Notes: generated from the letters alone by a model not told the origin. DNA of 64,000 nt from Streptomonospora sp. PA3 (GCF_009728995.1 NZ_VTZW01000022.1:1-64000); one strand, 5' to 3'; shown: positions 8,189 through 16,947, counted from the stretch's first letter. Program-made: numbers and translations.

Positions 8189-10105
8189 GTGCCCCCTGCC
8201 GACCCCTCCGAAGCCGCTACTGACGATGCCACCGACCCGCCCCGGTCCGGGGCCGCCGGTGGGAGGCGGTGGAAACCGAACGCCACCTACCCGGGACCGC
8301 CGGCGGAGGGCCCCACCGCGAAGCTGGAGGCGTTCATCGACGCGATGATCGAGACCGGCCAGACCGGGCAGGTCTTCGGTGAGCACGGGATCGGCAAGAC
8401 GTCGACGTTCATGTCGTATGTGCCCGAGCGGTTCCCCGGCACCAGGGTGGTCGTGCTGCCCGCGGCGAACCTCGCCCCGGACGACCTGCTGGTCAACGCA
8501 CCGGTGCGGGATGAGCACAGCGGCGAGCTGATGCTCCGCCAGCTCATCATGCGGCAACTGGTTCCGGGTAGGCCGTTCGTGCTGCTCATCGACGACTCGC
8601 TGCAGGCCGGAAGCACTGTGCAGTCGCAGCTCATGCAGATCGCCTGCAACTGGGCCCTGGGCGGGTACGATCTGCGCGAGCTGGGATGCGTGGGAGTGTT
8701 CCTCACCGACAACGAGTCCCTGGCCGAGACGGGCGTGCGCCGGTCCGACCCGGCGGTTCTGGACCGGATGGTGACCATCCGGCTCGGCGTGAACGACACG
8801 GCGTGGCGCCAGGCACTCGCCGACCGCTACCCCGATTGGGACCTGCAGGGCCTGTTCCGGTTGTGGGCGTCCTTCGGTCCGCACCTGCGCTACCTGCTTT
8901 CGCCGCGTACGCTCCAGCACGTTCTCGACTGCGCCCGTGCGGGGCTCCCGCTGGCCTGGGGCCTTCCGCTGCTCAACGGCAGCCGGATGGCGCTGGTCGA
9001 GCAGGAGGCGGACGGCAGGCCCGCCCGGGACCGCACGGACGAGGTGCTGGACGGCATCGCCGCGGAGGTCGGCGCGCGGAACCCGGCCACCGTGGCCGAT
9101 CCGGTCCGCCGCATCCTGCGGGCCGCGATGAAGCATCGCTGGGCGGTGCTGCTGCAGGGCCCGCCCGGGTGCGGCAAGACGGAGATCACCAAGCAGGTCG
9201 CCCGCGAGGAGACCGGTCGCGAGCCGGTCTACTTCTCCCTGCCGGTGACCAGTGTGGAGGATCTGTGCGTGCCGGTGCCCACCGCGGAGGGGGCGCTCGA
9301 CGCGATGCTGGCCGAGCCGCTGCTCGCGCCCGAACCCAAGGTGCTGGTGTGGGACGAGTACAACCGTCCGAAGGACAAGTCGACGTTCGCCAAGCTGATG
9401 GAGATCACCCAGGAGTGGACGCTCGCCGGGCGGCAGATCCCCGGCCTGCGGGCGCAGGTCGCGTTGCAGAACCCGCCTTACCACTTGGGCCGCAAGCTGC
9501 AGGTCGCCGCCAACAACGTGGCCCAGGCCAGCCGCTTCACGGTCAGCTACGAGGTGCATCCCGAGGACATCCCGGCCAACGAGTGGCTGATCTCCACCTA
9601 CGGCGAGACCGCCGAAACCGTCCTGGAGTGGTGGAAGAACGACATCGGCGACGAGGGCCGCGACTGGGTCACCAAGCGGACCCTGGAGCGGCTGATCAAG
9701 CTGCATCAGGTGGGCATGCCGCTGCAGCCGGCGCTGATGTACCTGGGCGACGGTGAGTACGCCCCCGTCCCCCTCTCCGCACTCGAGGCCCGGCTTGCGG
9801 AGCGCCGGGTGATCGGGTTGGCCGAGCTCGCCGAGAACCTCTCTGCGTGGGAGGCCCGGCTGTCAGCCGCGTCCGAAACGTCGGAGGAGGGAACCAACGA
9901 CACCGACCTGGTCCATCAGGTGTTCTCGAACGCCGAGGTCTCGCAGCTGGAGCGGCATCTCGACGTGGTCGCGCGGCTGCTGCCGTATGTTCCGGCCAAG
10001 CTGCGCGCCACCTACCTGGTCGGGCAGACCGCCCCGCGGCAGAACTTCTGGCTGACCGCGTTGGCCCGCATGGGTGAGCTCGTCGCGGCGGGGCCGCAGG
10101 GTTAG
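8189..10105 (+). CDS. MoxR-like AAA ATPase with two P-loops
   Basis: 638 aa from GTG 8189, chosen because AGAGGA lies 5 bases upstream; ATG 8168, which overlaps the previous stop, is the alternative. The N-terminal half has a first P-loop, FGEHGIGKTST (~64-73), with a Walker-B-like FVLLIDDSLQ. The second half has QGPPGCGKTEI (~322-331) and Walker B VLVWDEYNRPKD, then an AAA lid and helical tail. Two nucleotide sites in one chain is more than a simple MoxR protein has. MoxR ATPases remodel or load metals onto partner proteins together with VWA proteins, here the preceding gene. The operon ends at the terminator 10137-10169. Confidence 0.8.
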   Translation: MPPADPSEAATDDATDPPRSGAAGGRRWKPNATYPGPPAEGPTAKLEAFIDAMIETGQTGQVFGEHGIGKTSTFMSYVPERFPGTRVVVLPAANLAPDDLLVNAPVRDEHSGELMLRQLIMRQLVPGRPFVLLIDDSLQAGSTVQSQLMQIACNWALGGYDLRELGCVGVFLTDNESLAETGVRRSDPAVLDRMVTIRLGVNDTAWRQALADRYPDWDLQGLFRLWASFGPHLRYLLSPRTLQHVLDCARAGLPLAWGLPLLNGSRMALVEQEADGRPARDRTDEVLDGIAAEVGARNPATVADPVRRILRAAMKHRWAVLLQGPPGCGKTEITKQVAREETGREPVYFSLPVTSVEDLCVPVPTAEGALDAMLAEPLLAPEPKVLVWDEYNRPKDKSTFAKLMEITQEWTLAGRQIPGLRAQVALQNPPYHLGRKLQVAANNVAQASRFTVSYEVHPEDIPANEWLISTYGETAETVLEWWKNDIGDEGRDWVTKRTLERLIKLHQVGMPLQPALMYLGDGEYAPVPLSALEARLAERRVIGLAELAENLSAWEARLSAASETSEEGTNDTDLVHQVFSNAEVSQLERHLDVVARLLPYVPAKLRATYLVGQTAPRQNFWLTALARMGELVAAGPQG

Positions 10106-10136
10106 CGGTCGGGCCCGGCCCGCGCCTCGCCCGGGG

Positions 10137-10169
10137 CCGCGGGCCGCCCAGGCGAATGGCGGCCCGCGG
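10137..10169. terminator. Bidirectional hairpin terminator between convergent operons
   Basis: CCGCGGGCCGCC (10137-10148) and GGCGGCCCGCGG (10158-10169) are a perfect 12-bp inverted repeat around a 9-nt loop. It separates the VWA/MoxR operon from the oxygenase/LRR operon reading toward it. Confidence 0.8.
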
Positions 10170-10188
10170 ACGCCTCTGGGGCCGATGC

Positions 10189-12084
10189 CTAGGCCGTGGC
10201 GTTCTCCTCCTCTTCCTCTTCCTCGTCCTCCAAGTCCTCGTCTTCGTCGTCCCAGTCTGGGTAGTTGATGTCCCAGTCTTGGTCGATGTCTTCCATCGTG
10301 AACGGGCGGATCGCCGGAACCGCGGCGGTGGCCTGCTCGTGCTTGAGGGTCCAGGTGTTGCCGAAGAAGTCGAACCGCAGGTGGTAGCAGTCGTCGGACT
10401 CGGTGAAGAGGATCGGCGGGACCAGGAAGTGTGCCGCGTCGACGGTGACCGCGGTGGTGATGAAGTCCTCGGGCGGGGTTACGGGGGGGCCGCCCTGGCA
10501 GGCGGCGAAGTTCACCGGTGACGGCGACTCCTTGCCCAGTACGTGGATGCGGTCGCCCTCGACGACGAACCGGTCCGGGTCCAGCAGTACGTCCTCGCCC
10601 ATCATCACGATCGGCGCGGGCACGACCTCGGCCTTGGCCGCGTCCTGCGCGTCCGTGTAGTGCTTGATGACACCGGCGCTGCGGGTGGTGTCGAACCGGG
10701 GATGGATTTCCCCGCAGATGCCGCACGCGCAGTCGGGCATGTCCTCGGTGTTCGGTTCCTCGGGTTCGGGAAACAGCATGGACTTGTCGAACGGCGCCAC
10801 CGCCGTTCCGCCGCCCCTGTCCTGGAGGAAGGCGGGGATCCACCCGGTCCCCTGGGCCTCGATCGCCTCCGTCTCACACAGGGAGCGGAACGAGTCCTCC
10901 CCGATCTTGCAGTTGAAGTAGTCCAGCAGTGTGATCGCGGCGCACACGGCCGGGGAGATGCCGCCGCGCTTGGCGAACCAGAAGTCGTAGCCGTTGGCGA
11001 CGAAGTGGGTGCCGCGGAAGTCCTTGTGGAGGAACGGCTCCCGGTCTGCTCCGGTGCCGAGGCCCTCCCAGTGCGCCGCGGCGACCCGGTCGTAGTAGGT
11101 GTCGGCGTGGCGGGCGAGCTCGGGCGCGAAGACGCTCTCGCCGGTGAGGTAGCAGGCCTTGCTGAACAGGGCGCCGATCTCCGGATCGTGGGCCAGACCG
11201 GTTTCGGTGAACACGAGTTCGGTGCGCAGGAAGACCTTGCGCTCGTCGAGGTAGGGCGCTCCCTCGTGCTGATAGCGCTGGTCGAAGACCACGCAGGTGA
11301 ACGGGTCGATCCGCCTCAGCGCCCCGCCGCCGGCGAGGTCGAGGACGGGCTCTGCCGTGCCGCCGGTGAGGTAGATCAGGACTGTGTAGCGGGAGATGTG
11401 CTCGCGGGAGGCGTCGTAGTAGGGGGTGTCGCGGTGGAGGTGGAAGTTCGCGTCGCCCGGTTCGAAACGGTTGCAGCGGAAGACCGGGTTGACGTGGGAG
11501 AAGCCCTCCAACAGGGGTTCCGGCACCCCTTCGGTCACCGCCCGGGTGAGCGCGTCGGCCAGCAGCTGCGAGTGGAAGATGAAGCGCTCGCCCCCGCGGG
11601 AGGCGGAGTTCAGCGGGGTGACGTAGAGATCCATCGCGTCAAGGCGTCGGAGGCGCTCGCGGTCGGTGCCGGGCAGGCGCAGGGCGAAGGTATAGGCGCC
11701 CGGGGCGAACTCGCGGGGATCGGCGAGTTCCAGGTCGAACCCGCCCCCGCTCTCCGACCGGGCGAACACCCGGTCCAGCGGCAGGATGTTCTCGAAGTCG
11801 CGGAACGACAGCTCGTGCGGGTCGGCGAACACCGCGGCCAGGTGCGGGGCCTCGCGGCTGGGCCGGGCGAAGAGGTCGCGCACGTCGGCGCCGAGGTCCT
11901 CGGCGTCGACGAAGCGCACCGCTTTGAACCGCGCGGTCGGATGCCAGTGCAGCGCCAGTCCGTCGAGCGTCGCTGCGGGGTCGGCGTCGGTCGCATCGAC
12001 CTCGGCCCGGTACTCGGCGACTTCGTCGGAAGATGCCCCGCTGTTGGAGAGGGCGAAGAAGCGGTCGCGGAGTTCGGTGCTCAT
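10189..12084 (-). CDS. 2-oxoglutarate/Fe(II) dioxygenase-like protein with acidic tail
   Basis: 631 aa. The central part looks like a prolyl-4-hydroxylase-type double-stranded beta helix: iron ligands H217 and D219 (NFHLHRDTPYYD), distal H273 (FDQRYQHEGAP) and the 2-oxoglutarate-binding R287 (KVFLRTELVF). A second region contains PDCACGICGEIHPRF (~residues 449-463), a possible zinc site, and the protein ends in an extreme D/E tail (DEDEDLEDEEEEEEE). The N-terminal ~200 residues match no family I know. The start overlaps the stop of the LRR gene by ATGA, so the two are co-translated. Likely hydroxylates a protein or small molecule; the LRR partner is a candidate substrate or adaptor (inference). 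Confidence 0.72.
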   Translation of the reverse strand: MSTELRDRFFALSNSGASSDEVAEYRAEVDATDADPAATLDGLALHWHPTARFKAVRFVDAEDLGADVRDLFARPSREAPHLAAVFADPHELSFRDFENILPLDRVFARSESGGGFDLELADPREFAPGAYTFALRLPGTDRERLRRLDAMDLYVTPLNSASRGGERFIFHSQLLADALTRAVTEGVPEPLLEGFSHVNPVFRCNRFEPGDANFHLHRDTPYYDASREHISRYTVLIYLTGGTAEPVLDLAGGGALRRIDPFTCVVFDQRYQHEGAPYLDERKVFLRTELVFTETGLAHDPEIGALFSKACYLTGESVFAPELARHADTYYDRVAAAHWEGLGTGADREPFLHKDFRGTHFVANGYDFWFAKRGGISPAVCAAITLLDYFNCKIGEDSFRSLCETEAIEAQGTGWIPAFLQDRGGGTAVAPFDKSMLFPEPEEPNTEDMPDCACGICGEIHPRFDTTRSAGVIKHYTDAQDAAKAEVVPAPIVMMGEDVLLDPDRFVVEGDRIHVLGKESPSPVNFAACQGGPPVTPPEDFITTAVTVDAAHFLVPPILFTESDDCYHLRFDFFGNTWTLKHEQATAAVPAIRPFTMEDIDQDWDINYPDWDDEDEDLEDEEEEEEENATA

Positions 12085-13061
12085 GCGTTCCTCCAGTAGC
12101 TGCGAATGGCGGGCGGGAGTCGCGGGGAGTCGGCGAGCAGCTTCGCGCCGGCGTCGGAGATGTCGGCGCGGTGGAGCAGGAGCCGCCGGAGCGAGCCGAT
12201 GAACGGCGCGGCCAGCAGGGCCTGGGCGCCTTCTTCGCCGATCGTGTTGTAGCGCAGGTCGAGCTCGGTGAGATTCGTGAACCGGTGCAGGTCGCGCGCG
12301 GCCTTCGCGGTGAGCCGGTTGTGCTGCAGGTGCAGGCGGCGGACTCCGCGAAAGCCCGGCGAGGCGGCGAGCGCCGACAAGCCGTCGTTACCGATACGGC
12401 TGTAGCGCAGGTCGAGGGAGTCGAGGAGCCCGGTCGTGTCCCCGGCGGTCGGACCGGTACCGGAGGCCCCGATGCGGAAGAAGGCCGAGGCGGCCAGAGC
12501 CTTGGCGCCGAGCGCGCCGAGACCCAGGTAGGGGAACCCGAGTTCGCTGAGCCGGCTGAAGTCGAGGGTCGCGAGGGCGCCCGGGTCGATGGACGGTTCC
12601 GGCGCATCGGTTTCCTGCCCGGCGTCGGCCCCGTCATCGAACGCTTCCCAGGCCTGCTCACCTGCCGCCTCGACTTCGGCCTGCTCGATGTCCTCGGTCG
12701 GCGAGATCCGCAGCGCGGTCACGAACGGTTCCCGCAGGACCCGGTCGACCAGCATGGGTGCGTCGTCCTCGTCGGACCACTCGACGGCGACCTTCGTGGC
12801 GAAGCCGTGGCGTCGGGCGAGAACCGTCGCCCCATCGGGAAGTGCCGCGTCCCAGGCCTGCCGGTGGGCGCTCGCCAGTTCGTCGATCTCCTGCTGCACG
12901 CCGACGCGGTCGACGGGGCGGAGCCGGTCGCGGCGCTGTTCGAGGCGGATCAGCGTCCCGCGAGCGTCGCCGCGCTCCTCCAGCAGGGCGGCGTAGTCCA
13001 GCCACAATTGCCGATCGCCGGGGCGCTCACGCAACGCCTGTTCGATATCGGTGATTTTCAT
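12081..13061 (-). CDS. TIGR02996 domain / leucine-rich-repeat protein
   Basis: 326 aa. The N-terminus is a TIGR02996 repeat-companion domain (LWLDYAALLEERGDARGTL, ~residues 19-37). The C-terminal half contains RNI/LRR-type repeats, e.g. LDSLDLRYSRIGNDGLSAL, RLHLQHNRLTAKAARDL and LTELDLRYNTIGEEGAQAL. The middle (~150-165) is acidic and disordered. TIGR02996 with LRRs is best known from planctomycetes and myxobacteria, so presence here hints at transfer. LRR proteins serve as binding platforms. First gene of a two-gene operon with the oxygenase; ATG 13061 is followed by MKITDIEQAL. Confidence 0.75.
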   Translation of the reverse strand: MKITDIEQALRERPGDRQLWLDYAALLEERGDARGTLIRLEQRRDRLRPVDRVGVQQEIDELASAHRQAWDAALPDGATVLARRHGFATKVAVEWSDEDDAPMLVDRVLREPFVTALRISPTEDIEQAEVEAAGEQAWEAFDDGADAGQETDAPEPSIDPGALATLDFSRLSELGFPYLGLGALGAKALAASAFFRIGASGTGPTAGDTTGLLDSLDLRYSRIGNDGLSALAASPGFRGVRRLHLQHNRLTAKAARDLHRFTNLTELDLRYNTIGEEGAQALLAAPFIGSLRRLLLHRADISDAGAKLLADSPRLPPAIRSYWRNA

Positions 13062-13722
13062 CGCGGGAGAATAGCACCGCCCGCGGACGGGAAAACGCCG
13101 CCGCCCATCCGGTCGAATTCCTGTCGGCGCGGTCCGCGCGCACCCGCGTTTGGAGCTTCGGTTCCGGGCGCCGAGAGGCGCCTCCGGGAGCCGCCGCGCC
13201 CGGTGTGCAATTGTCGGGACCCTGTGCTGCGGTAACGCATATTTATCGAGGTGGGCAAGGGTAGATCTCCTGTTGCGGGGATTGCACCAACACGGTTCGC
13301 CTTCCTCAGGATGGGGTGGCCGTATGACATTCGCGGATTTGCGAATGTTCGAGTCGATGATTCGCGTTCCGGGGGATGGCGGTTCATCGTCGCTCGCCGG
13401 CCCATAGCGAGTACTCGACGGGATTCATTCGCGGACACGTGAGAACGCGGAGACGCGAGGCGCTGAAAGCGGAGTCCCGGGCTGCGCCGGCCAGCCCCCG
13501 GGTGTCCTGCCGACCGGGCGGTCGCGGTGCGGTGGACCGTTCGGCGGCCGAGCGGTTCCGGTCGGCGGTCGAAGCGCCGGCCGGTCCGGCGGTGCGGAAC
13601 TGTCCGGCGTCCGCGCCCGCGCGAAAAGCCTGGTCGCGATCGACCGGTGTCCGGCGAGGGTTGTAACGGAAAAATTCCGGAAATGAGAACGGGGACATCC
13701 CCCAACAAGCGAAGGAGGGCTT
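13062..13722. promoter_or_regulatory. Divergent intergenic region with palindrome
   Basis: 660 bp between the LRR operon (minus) and the esterase gene (plus). No supported gene. Positions 13328-13347 hold CATTCGC, a 6-bp spacer GGATTT, and GCGAATG, a perfect inverted repeat in a locally AT-richer patch (13230-13430), a candidate operator. GAAGGAGG (13711-13718) is the esterase RBS. Confidence 0.45.
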
Positions 13723-15006
13723 GTGAAAGCCCTGAAGCTGATAGCGCATTGCCTGATGAGCGCCGTGCTTACGGCGGCCGCCCTGGCCGGGCTCGCTGCG
13801 CCGGCGTCGGCGGCGACGCTGCAGGAGGTCACCGACTTCGGGCCGAACCCGAGTGGCCTGCGCATGCACGTCTACGTTCCGGACGACGTCGACCCCCGGC
13901 CCGCGATCGTGGTCGCCGTGCACTACTGCACGGGCGACGGGCCGGCCTTCTACAACAACACCGAGTTCGCCGACCTGGCCGACCGGATGGGTTTCATCGT
14001 CGTCTACCCCACCGCCACCCGAAGCGGCGGGTGCTTCGACGTCTACACCGAGGAAGCCTTGACCCGCGGCGGCGGGAGCGACCCGGTCTCCATCAAGTCC
14101 ATGGTCGACTGGACGCTGCGGGAGTACGACGGCGATCCGGACCGGGTCTATGCGACCGGAGCCTCCTCCGGCGGCATGATGACCAACGTCCTGCTCGCCG
14201 ACTACCCCGACGTGTTCGCCGCGGGCGCCGCCTTCATGGGCGTTCCGTTCGGCTGCTTCGCCACGACGCCCCCGAGCGAGTGGAACGGCGACTGCGCCGA
14301 CGGGCGGATCACCAAGTCCCCCGAGGCCTGGGGCGACCTCGTCCGCGGTGCGTATCCCGGATACTCCGGCCCCTACCCGCGCATGCAGCTTTGGCACGGC
14401 ACCCAGGACTCCACGCTGGACTACGCCAACTTCACCGAAGAGATCAAGCAGTGGACCGACGTGCACGCAGTGAGCCCGACTCCGGTGTTCACCGACAACC
14501 CGCGATCCGGCTGGACCCGCACCCGCTACGGCGGCGCCGGCACCACGGCACCGGTGGAGGCGATCAGCGTGCAGGGCGTCGGGCACACTCTGCCACTGAG
14601 CGGCATGGCGGCGATGGCGGTGGAGTTCTTCGGCCTCGACGCCGAGGACCCGGGAACCGAACCGCCCGAGCCTGAGCCCGAGCCGTCCGCCGAATGCCGG
14701 GGGGACTACCGCGTCAACGCCTGGAACACCGGCTTGACCGGCTCCGTCACCATCGCCAACACCGGCACCGCCCCCGTCGAGGACTGGTCGCTGGAGTTCA
14801 CCCTGCCCCAGGGGCAGGCCATCACCTCCGGGTGGAACGCCACCTACTCCCCGCAGAGCGGTGCGGTGACGGCCGAGGCGATGCCCTACAACTCCATGAT
14901 CGCTCCCGGGGCCTCGATCGACATCGGCTTCCAGGCCACTCACACCGGCAACACCGACTCCCCCGACTCCTTCCGGTTCAACGGAGCCGTCTGCACAGCC
15001 GGCTGA
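13723..15006 (+). CDS. Secreted PHB-depolymerase/CE1-type esterase with C-terminal CBM2
   Basis: 427 aa. Signal peptide residues ~1-30 (positive KALK, hydrophobic LMSAVLTAAALAGLAAP, cut at ASA). The esterase domain shows the nucleophile motif GASSGGMM (S~148), a likely acid D in HGTQDSTLDY (~229) and His in GVGHTLPL (~288), matching the PHB depolymerase/acetylxylan-feruloyl esterase (CE1) family. A Pro/Glu linker (PPEPEPEPS) leads to a family 2 cellulose-binding module starting CRGDYRVNAWNTG and containing WSLEFTLPQGQ and SGWNATYS. Role: extracellular removal of ester side groups from plant cell wall. GTG 13723 follows an ideal GAAGGAGG. No CebR-type operator seen. Confidence 0.9.
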   Translation: MKALKLIAHCLMSAVLTAAALAGLAAPASAATLQEVTDFGPNPSGLRMHVYVPDDVDPRPAIVVAVHYCTGDGPAFYNNTEFADLADRMGFIVVYPTATRSGGCFDVYTEEALTRGGGSDPVSIKSMVDWTLREYDGDPDRVYATGASSGGMMTNVLLADYPDVFAAGAAFMGVPFGCFATTPPSEWNGDCADGRITKSPEAWGDLVRGAYPGYSGPYPRMQLWHGTQDSTLDYANFTEEIKQWTDVHAVSPTPVFTDNPRSGWTRTRYGGAGTTAPVEAISVQGVGHTLPLSGMAAMAVEFFGLDAEDPGTEPPEPEPEPSAECRGDYRVNAWNTGLTGSVTIANTGTAPVEDWSLEFTLPQGQAITSGWNATYSPQSGAVTAEAMPYNSMIAPGASIDIGFQATHTGNTDSPDSFRFNGAVCTAG

Positions 15007-15012
15007 TGCACG

Positions 15013-15047
15013 CGGCGCCGCCCCGGTCGCGGACCGGGGCGGCGCCG
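15013..15047 (+). terminator. Strong hairpin terminator after the esterase
   Basis: CGGCGCCGCCCCGGTC pairs perfectly with GACCGGGGCGGCGCCG around a 3-nt loop, seven bases after the stop. The following 270 bp up to the MarR gene hold no gene I can support. Confidence 0.85.
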
Positions 15048-15316
15048 TCGCGTGAGAAGCGGTGTTCGCTCGCGGAACTACGCGGGCTGCGGGGCGCGCT
15101 CCGGTGCGGGCGCGGGCGCGGGTGTGTAGGGGCGCGAGTGGGGGACACCCGCGTGCGGACGCGGGCGGGGGCGCAGGGCGGTGCGCGAGCACATCCGGCA
15201 CGGGCAGCGGTGGTGCGGTGCGATCGTCATGGTCAGATTCTCGCCGCCGCCACCGACAAAAACCTGAGTACGCGTACTCGGTCGCACCGCGGCCGGCGAG
15301 CAGGTGGAAAGCCCGG

Positions 15317-15757
15317 TCAACCGTCCCCGAGCGCGCGCGCCAGCAGTTCGCGCAGCCGCGCCCGGTCGGATTCGCCGAGCGCGCCGAGGAACCGGTGCTC
15401 GGCTTCGGCGACCCGCTGCCGGCCCTGCTCCTGGGTGTCGCGGCCGGCGGGCGTGAGGGTGAGCAGGTAGGCCCTCCGGTCGGTGGGACTCCGGCGCCGT
15501 TCGACCAGGCCGTCGCCGTCGAGGCCGTCGACGACGCCGACGACGGTCGTGCGGTCGATGCCCAGCCGCCGCCCGAGTTCGTGCTGGGTCATGGGGCCTT
15601 CATCGGCGAGCACGGTGAGCGCTGCCTGCTGTTTCACGCTGACGTGCAGCGATGACAACTCGTCGGCCTCGGCGTCGAGGGCGCGGAAGTACAGCTTGCC
15701 GAGCAGGAAGCTGAACCTGTTCAGCAGCGACGGAGGATACGCGGACCCACTGGCCAT
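15317..15757 (-). CDS. MarR family transcriptional regulator
   Basis: 146 aa, the standard MarR size. The winged helix contains MTQHELGRRLGIDRTTVVGVV (recognition helix RTTVVGVVDGL, ~residues 70-80) and the wing DGLVERRRSPTDRRAYLLTLT with the conserved DxRxY element. No cysteine in a redox position is obvious. ATG 15757 lacks an RBS, but TAGATT lies ~8 bases upstream on the same strand, so the message is probably leaderless. Divergent from a quinone oxidoreductase gene, which it likely represses through the palindrome at 15811-15821. Confidence 0.88.
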   Translation of the reverse strand: MASGSAYPPSLLNRFSFLLGKLYFRALDAEADELSSLHVSVKQQAALTVLADEGPMTQHELGRRLGIDRTTVVGVVDGLDGDGLVERRRSPTDRRAYLLTLTPAGRDTQEQGRQRVAEAEHRFLGALGESDRARLRELLARALGDG

Positions 15758-15810
15758 GCCGGCGAATCTAGCAGGGGCGGGAGATGGCAGGACGGGGATT
15801 GCGAGGATTG

Positions 15811-15821
15811 CTGATAATCAG
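15811..15821. promoter_or_regulatory. Candidate MarR operator
   Basis: CTGATAATCAG is a perfect 11-bp palindrome placed between the divergent marR-like gene (start 15757) and the oxidoreductase gene (start 15922), inside an unusually AT-rich stretch. Position and symmetry are as expected for a MarR dimer site. Confidence 0.5.
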
Positions 15822-15921
15822 AAACACTGAGTATCTCGATCGGCGCTCCGTCCCAGCGGCGTTCCGCAGGGCTTCGGAGCCGTTCGCCACCCGGCCGACG
15901 CATCGAAGAAGTGAGGAAGCC

Positions 15922-16947
15922 ATGCAGAGGGTCCAGGCCGCCCGGTTCGGCGGCCCCGAGGTGCTGGAGTTCGGCCGGGCGCCGGATCCCGTCGCCGGCG
16001 AGGGAGAGGTCGTGATCGACGTCGCGGCCGCCGACGTGCTCATGCTCGACGTCCTGGTGCGTCGCGGGGCGCCGGGCCCGTGGGCCGTGCAGCCGCCTTT
16101 CGTGCCGGGTACCGGTGTCGCCGGCCGCGTCGTTTCGGTAGGACCGGGCGCTGACCCCGGATGGATCGGCCGCCGGGTCGCGGCCAAGCCGGGGAGCGCG
16201 GTCGTCAGCGCCGACTTCGGCAGTGTGGCCGAGGCGGCCGAGGGGACGGCGCCGACTGGCGGTTACGCCGAGCTGACCGCCGCTCGCATCGATCTTCTCC
16301 TGGAGGTGCCCGACGGCGTCGGACTCCGTGATGCGGCGGCGCTGGTCAACGACGGTATGACGGCAATGCGGATCATCCAGGCGGCCGGGATCGGCGGCGG
16401 CGAGACGGTGCTGGTGACGCCGGCCGGGGGCGGCCTCGGCAGCCTGCTCGTGCAGAGCGCCGCGGCGGCGGGCGCCACCGTGATCGCGGCGGCCCGCGGC
16501 CGGCGCAAGCTCGACCTCGCTCGCGGGCTCGGCGCCGCCCACGCCGTCGACTACTCCGAGGAGGGCTGGACCGAACATGTCCGCGAGGCGGTCGGCGGCA
16601 GCGGCGTGGACCTCGTGCTCGACGGGGTGGGCGGCGAGATCGGCGCCTCCTCCTTCGGCCTTACCGCGCGCGGCGGCCGCTTCTTCGCGTTCGGCGCGCC
16701 CGCAGGCGGGTTCACGCGGATCGATCCGCAGCAGGCCCGGACGCGGGACGTCGCCGCGGTGGGGCTGATGCAGCTGCCGATGGCGCCGGGCGACCACACG
16801 CGCCTGACCGGGGCCGCACTGGCCGAGGCCGCCGCCGACCGCCTCAGGCCGACGATCGGGCAGACCTTCCCGCTCGGCCAGGCGTCCGAGGCGCACAGGG
16901 CCGTCGAGCAGCGCGCGGTCGTGGGCAAGACACTGCTGCTGCCGTGA
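15922..16947 (+). CDS. Zinc-independent MDR / quinone oxidoreductase
   Basis: 341 aa medium-chain dehydrogenase/reductase of the QOR subgroup. GroES-like N-terminus (GGPEVLEFGRAPDPVAGEGEV), substrate-entry motif FVPGTGVAGRVV, and Rossmann motif VTPAGGGLGSLLVQSA (~residues 168-183) for NADPH. The structural zinc cysteines are missing, typical of quinone reductases. Likely reduces quinones or alpha,beta-unsaturated carbonyls in the cytosol. GTGAGGAAG precedes ATG 15922. Divergent from and probably controlled by the MarR protein. Confidence 0.87.
   Translation: MQRVQAARFGGPEVLEFGRAPDPVAGEGEVVIDVAAADVLMLDVLVRRGAPGPWAVQPPFVPGTGVAGRVVSVGPGADPGWIGRRVAAKPGSAVVSADFGSVAEAAEGTAPTGGYAELTAARIDLLLEVPDGVGLRDAAALVNDGMTAMRIIQAAGIGGGETVLVTPAGGGLGSLLVQSAAAAGATVIAAARGRRKLDLARGLGAAHAVDYSEEGWTEHVREAVGGSGVDLVLDGVGGEIGASSFGLTARGGRFFAFGAPAGGFTRIDPQQARTRDVAAVGLMQLPMAPGDHTRLTGAALAEAAADRLRPTIGQTFPLGQASEAHRAVEQRAVVGKTLLLP

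Noticed and set aside
15078-15230. 50-aa minus-strand ORF with CPCRMC
   Set aside because: Attractive Cys cluster, but the RBS is poor, the C-terminus is Pro/Arg repeats and nothing around supports it.
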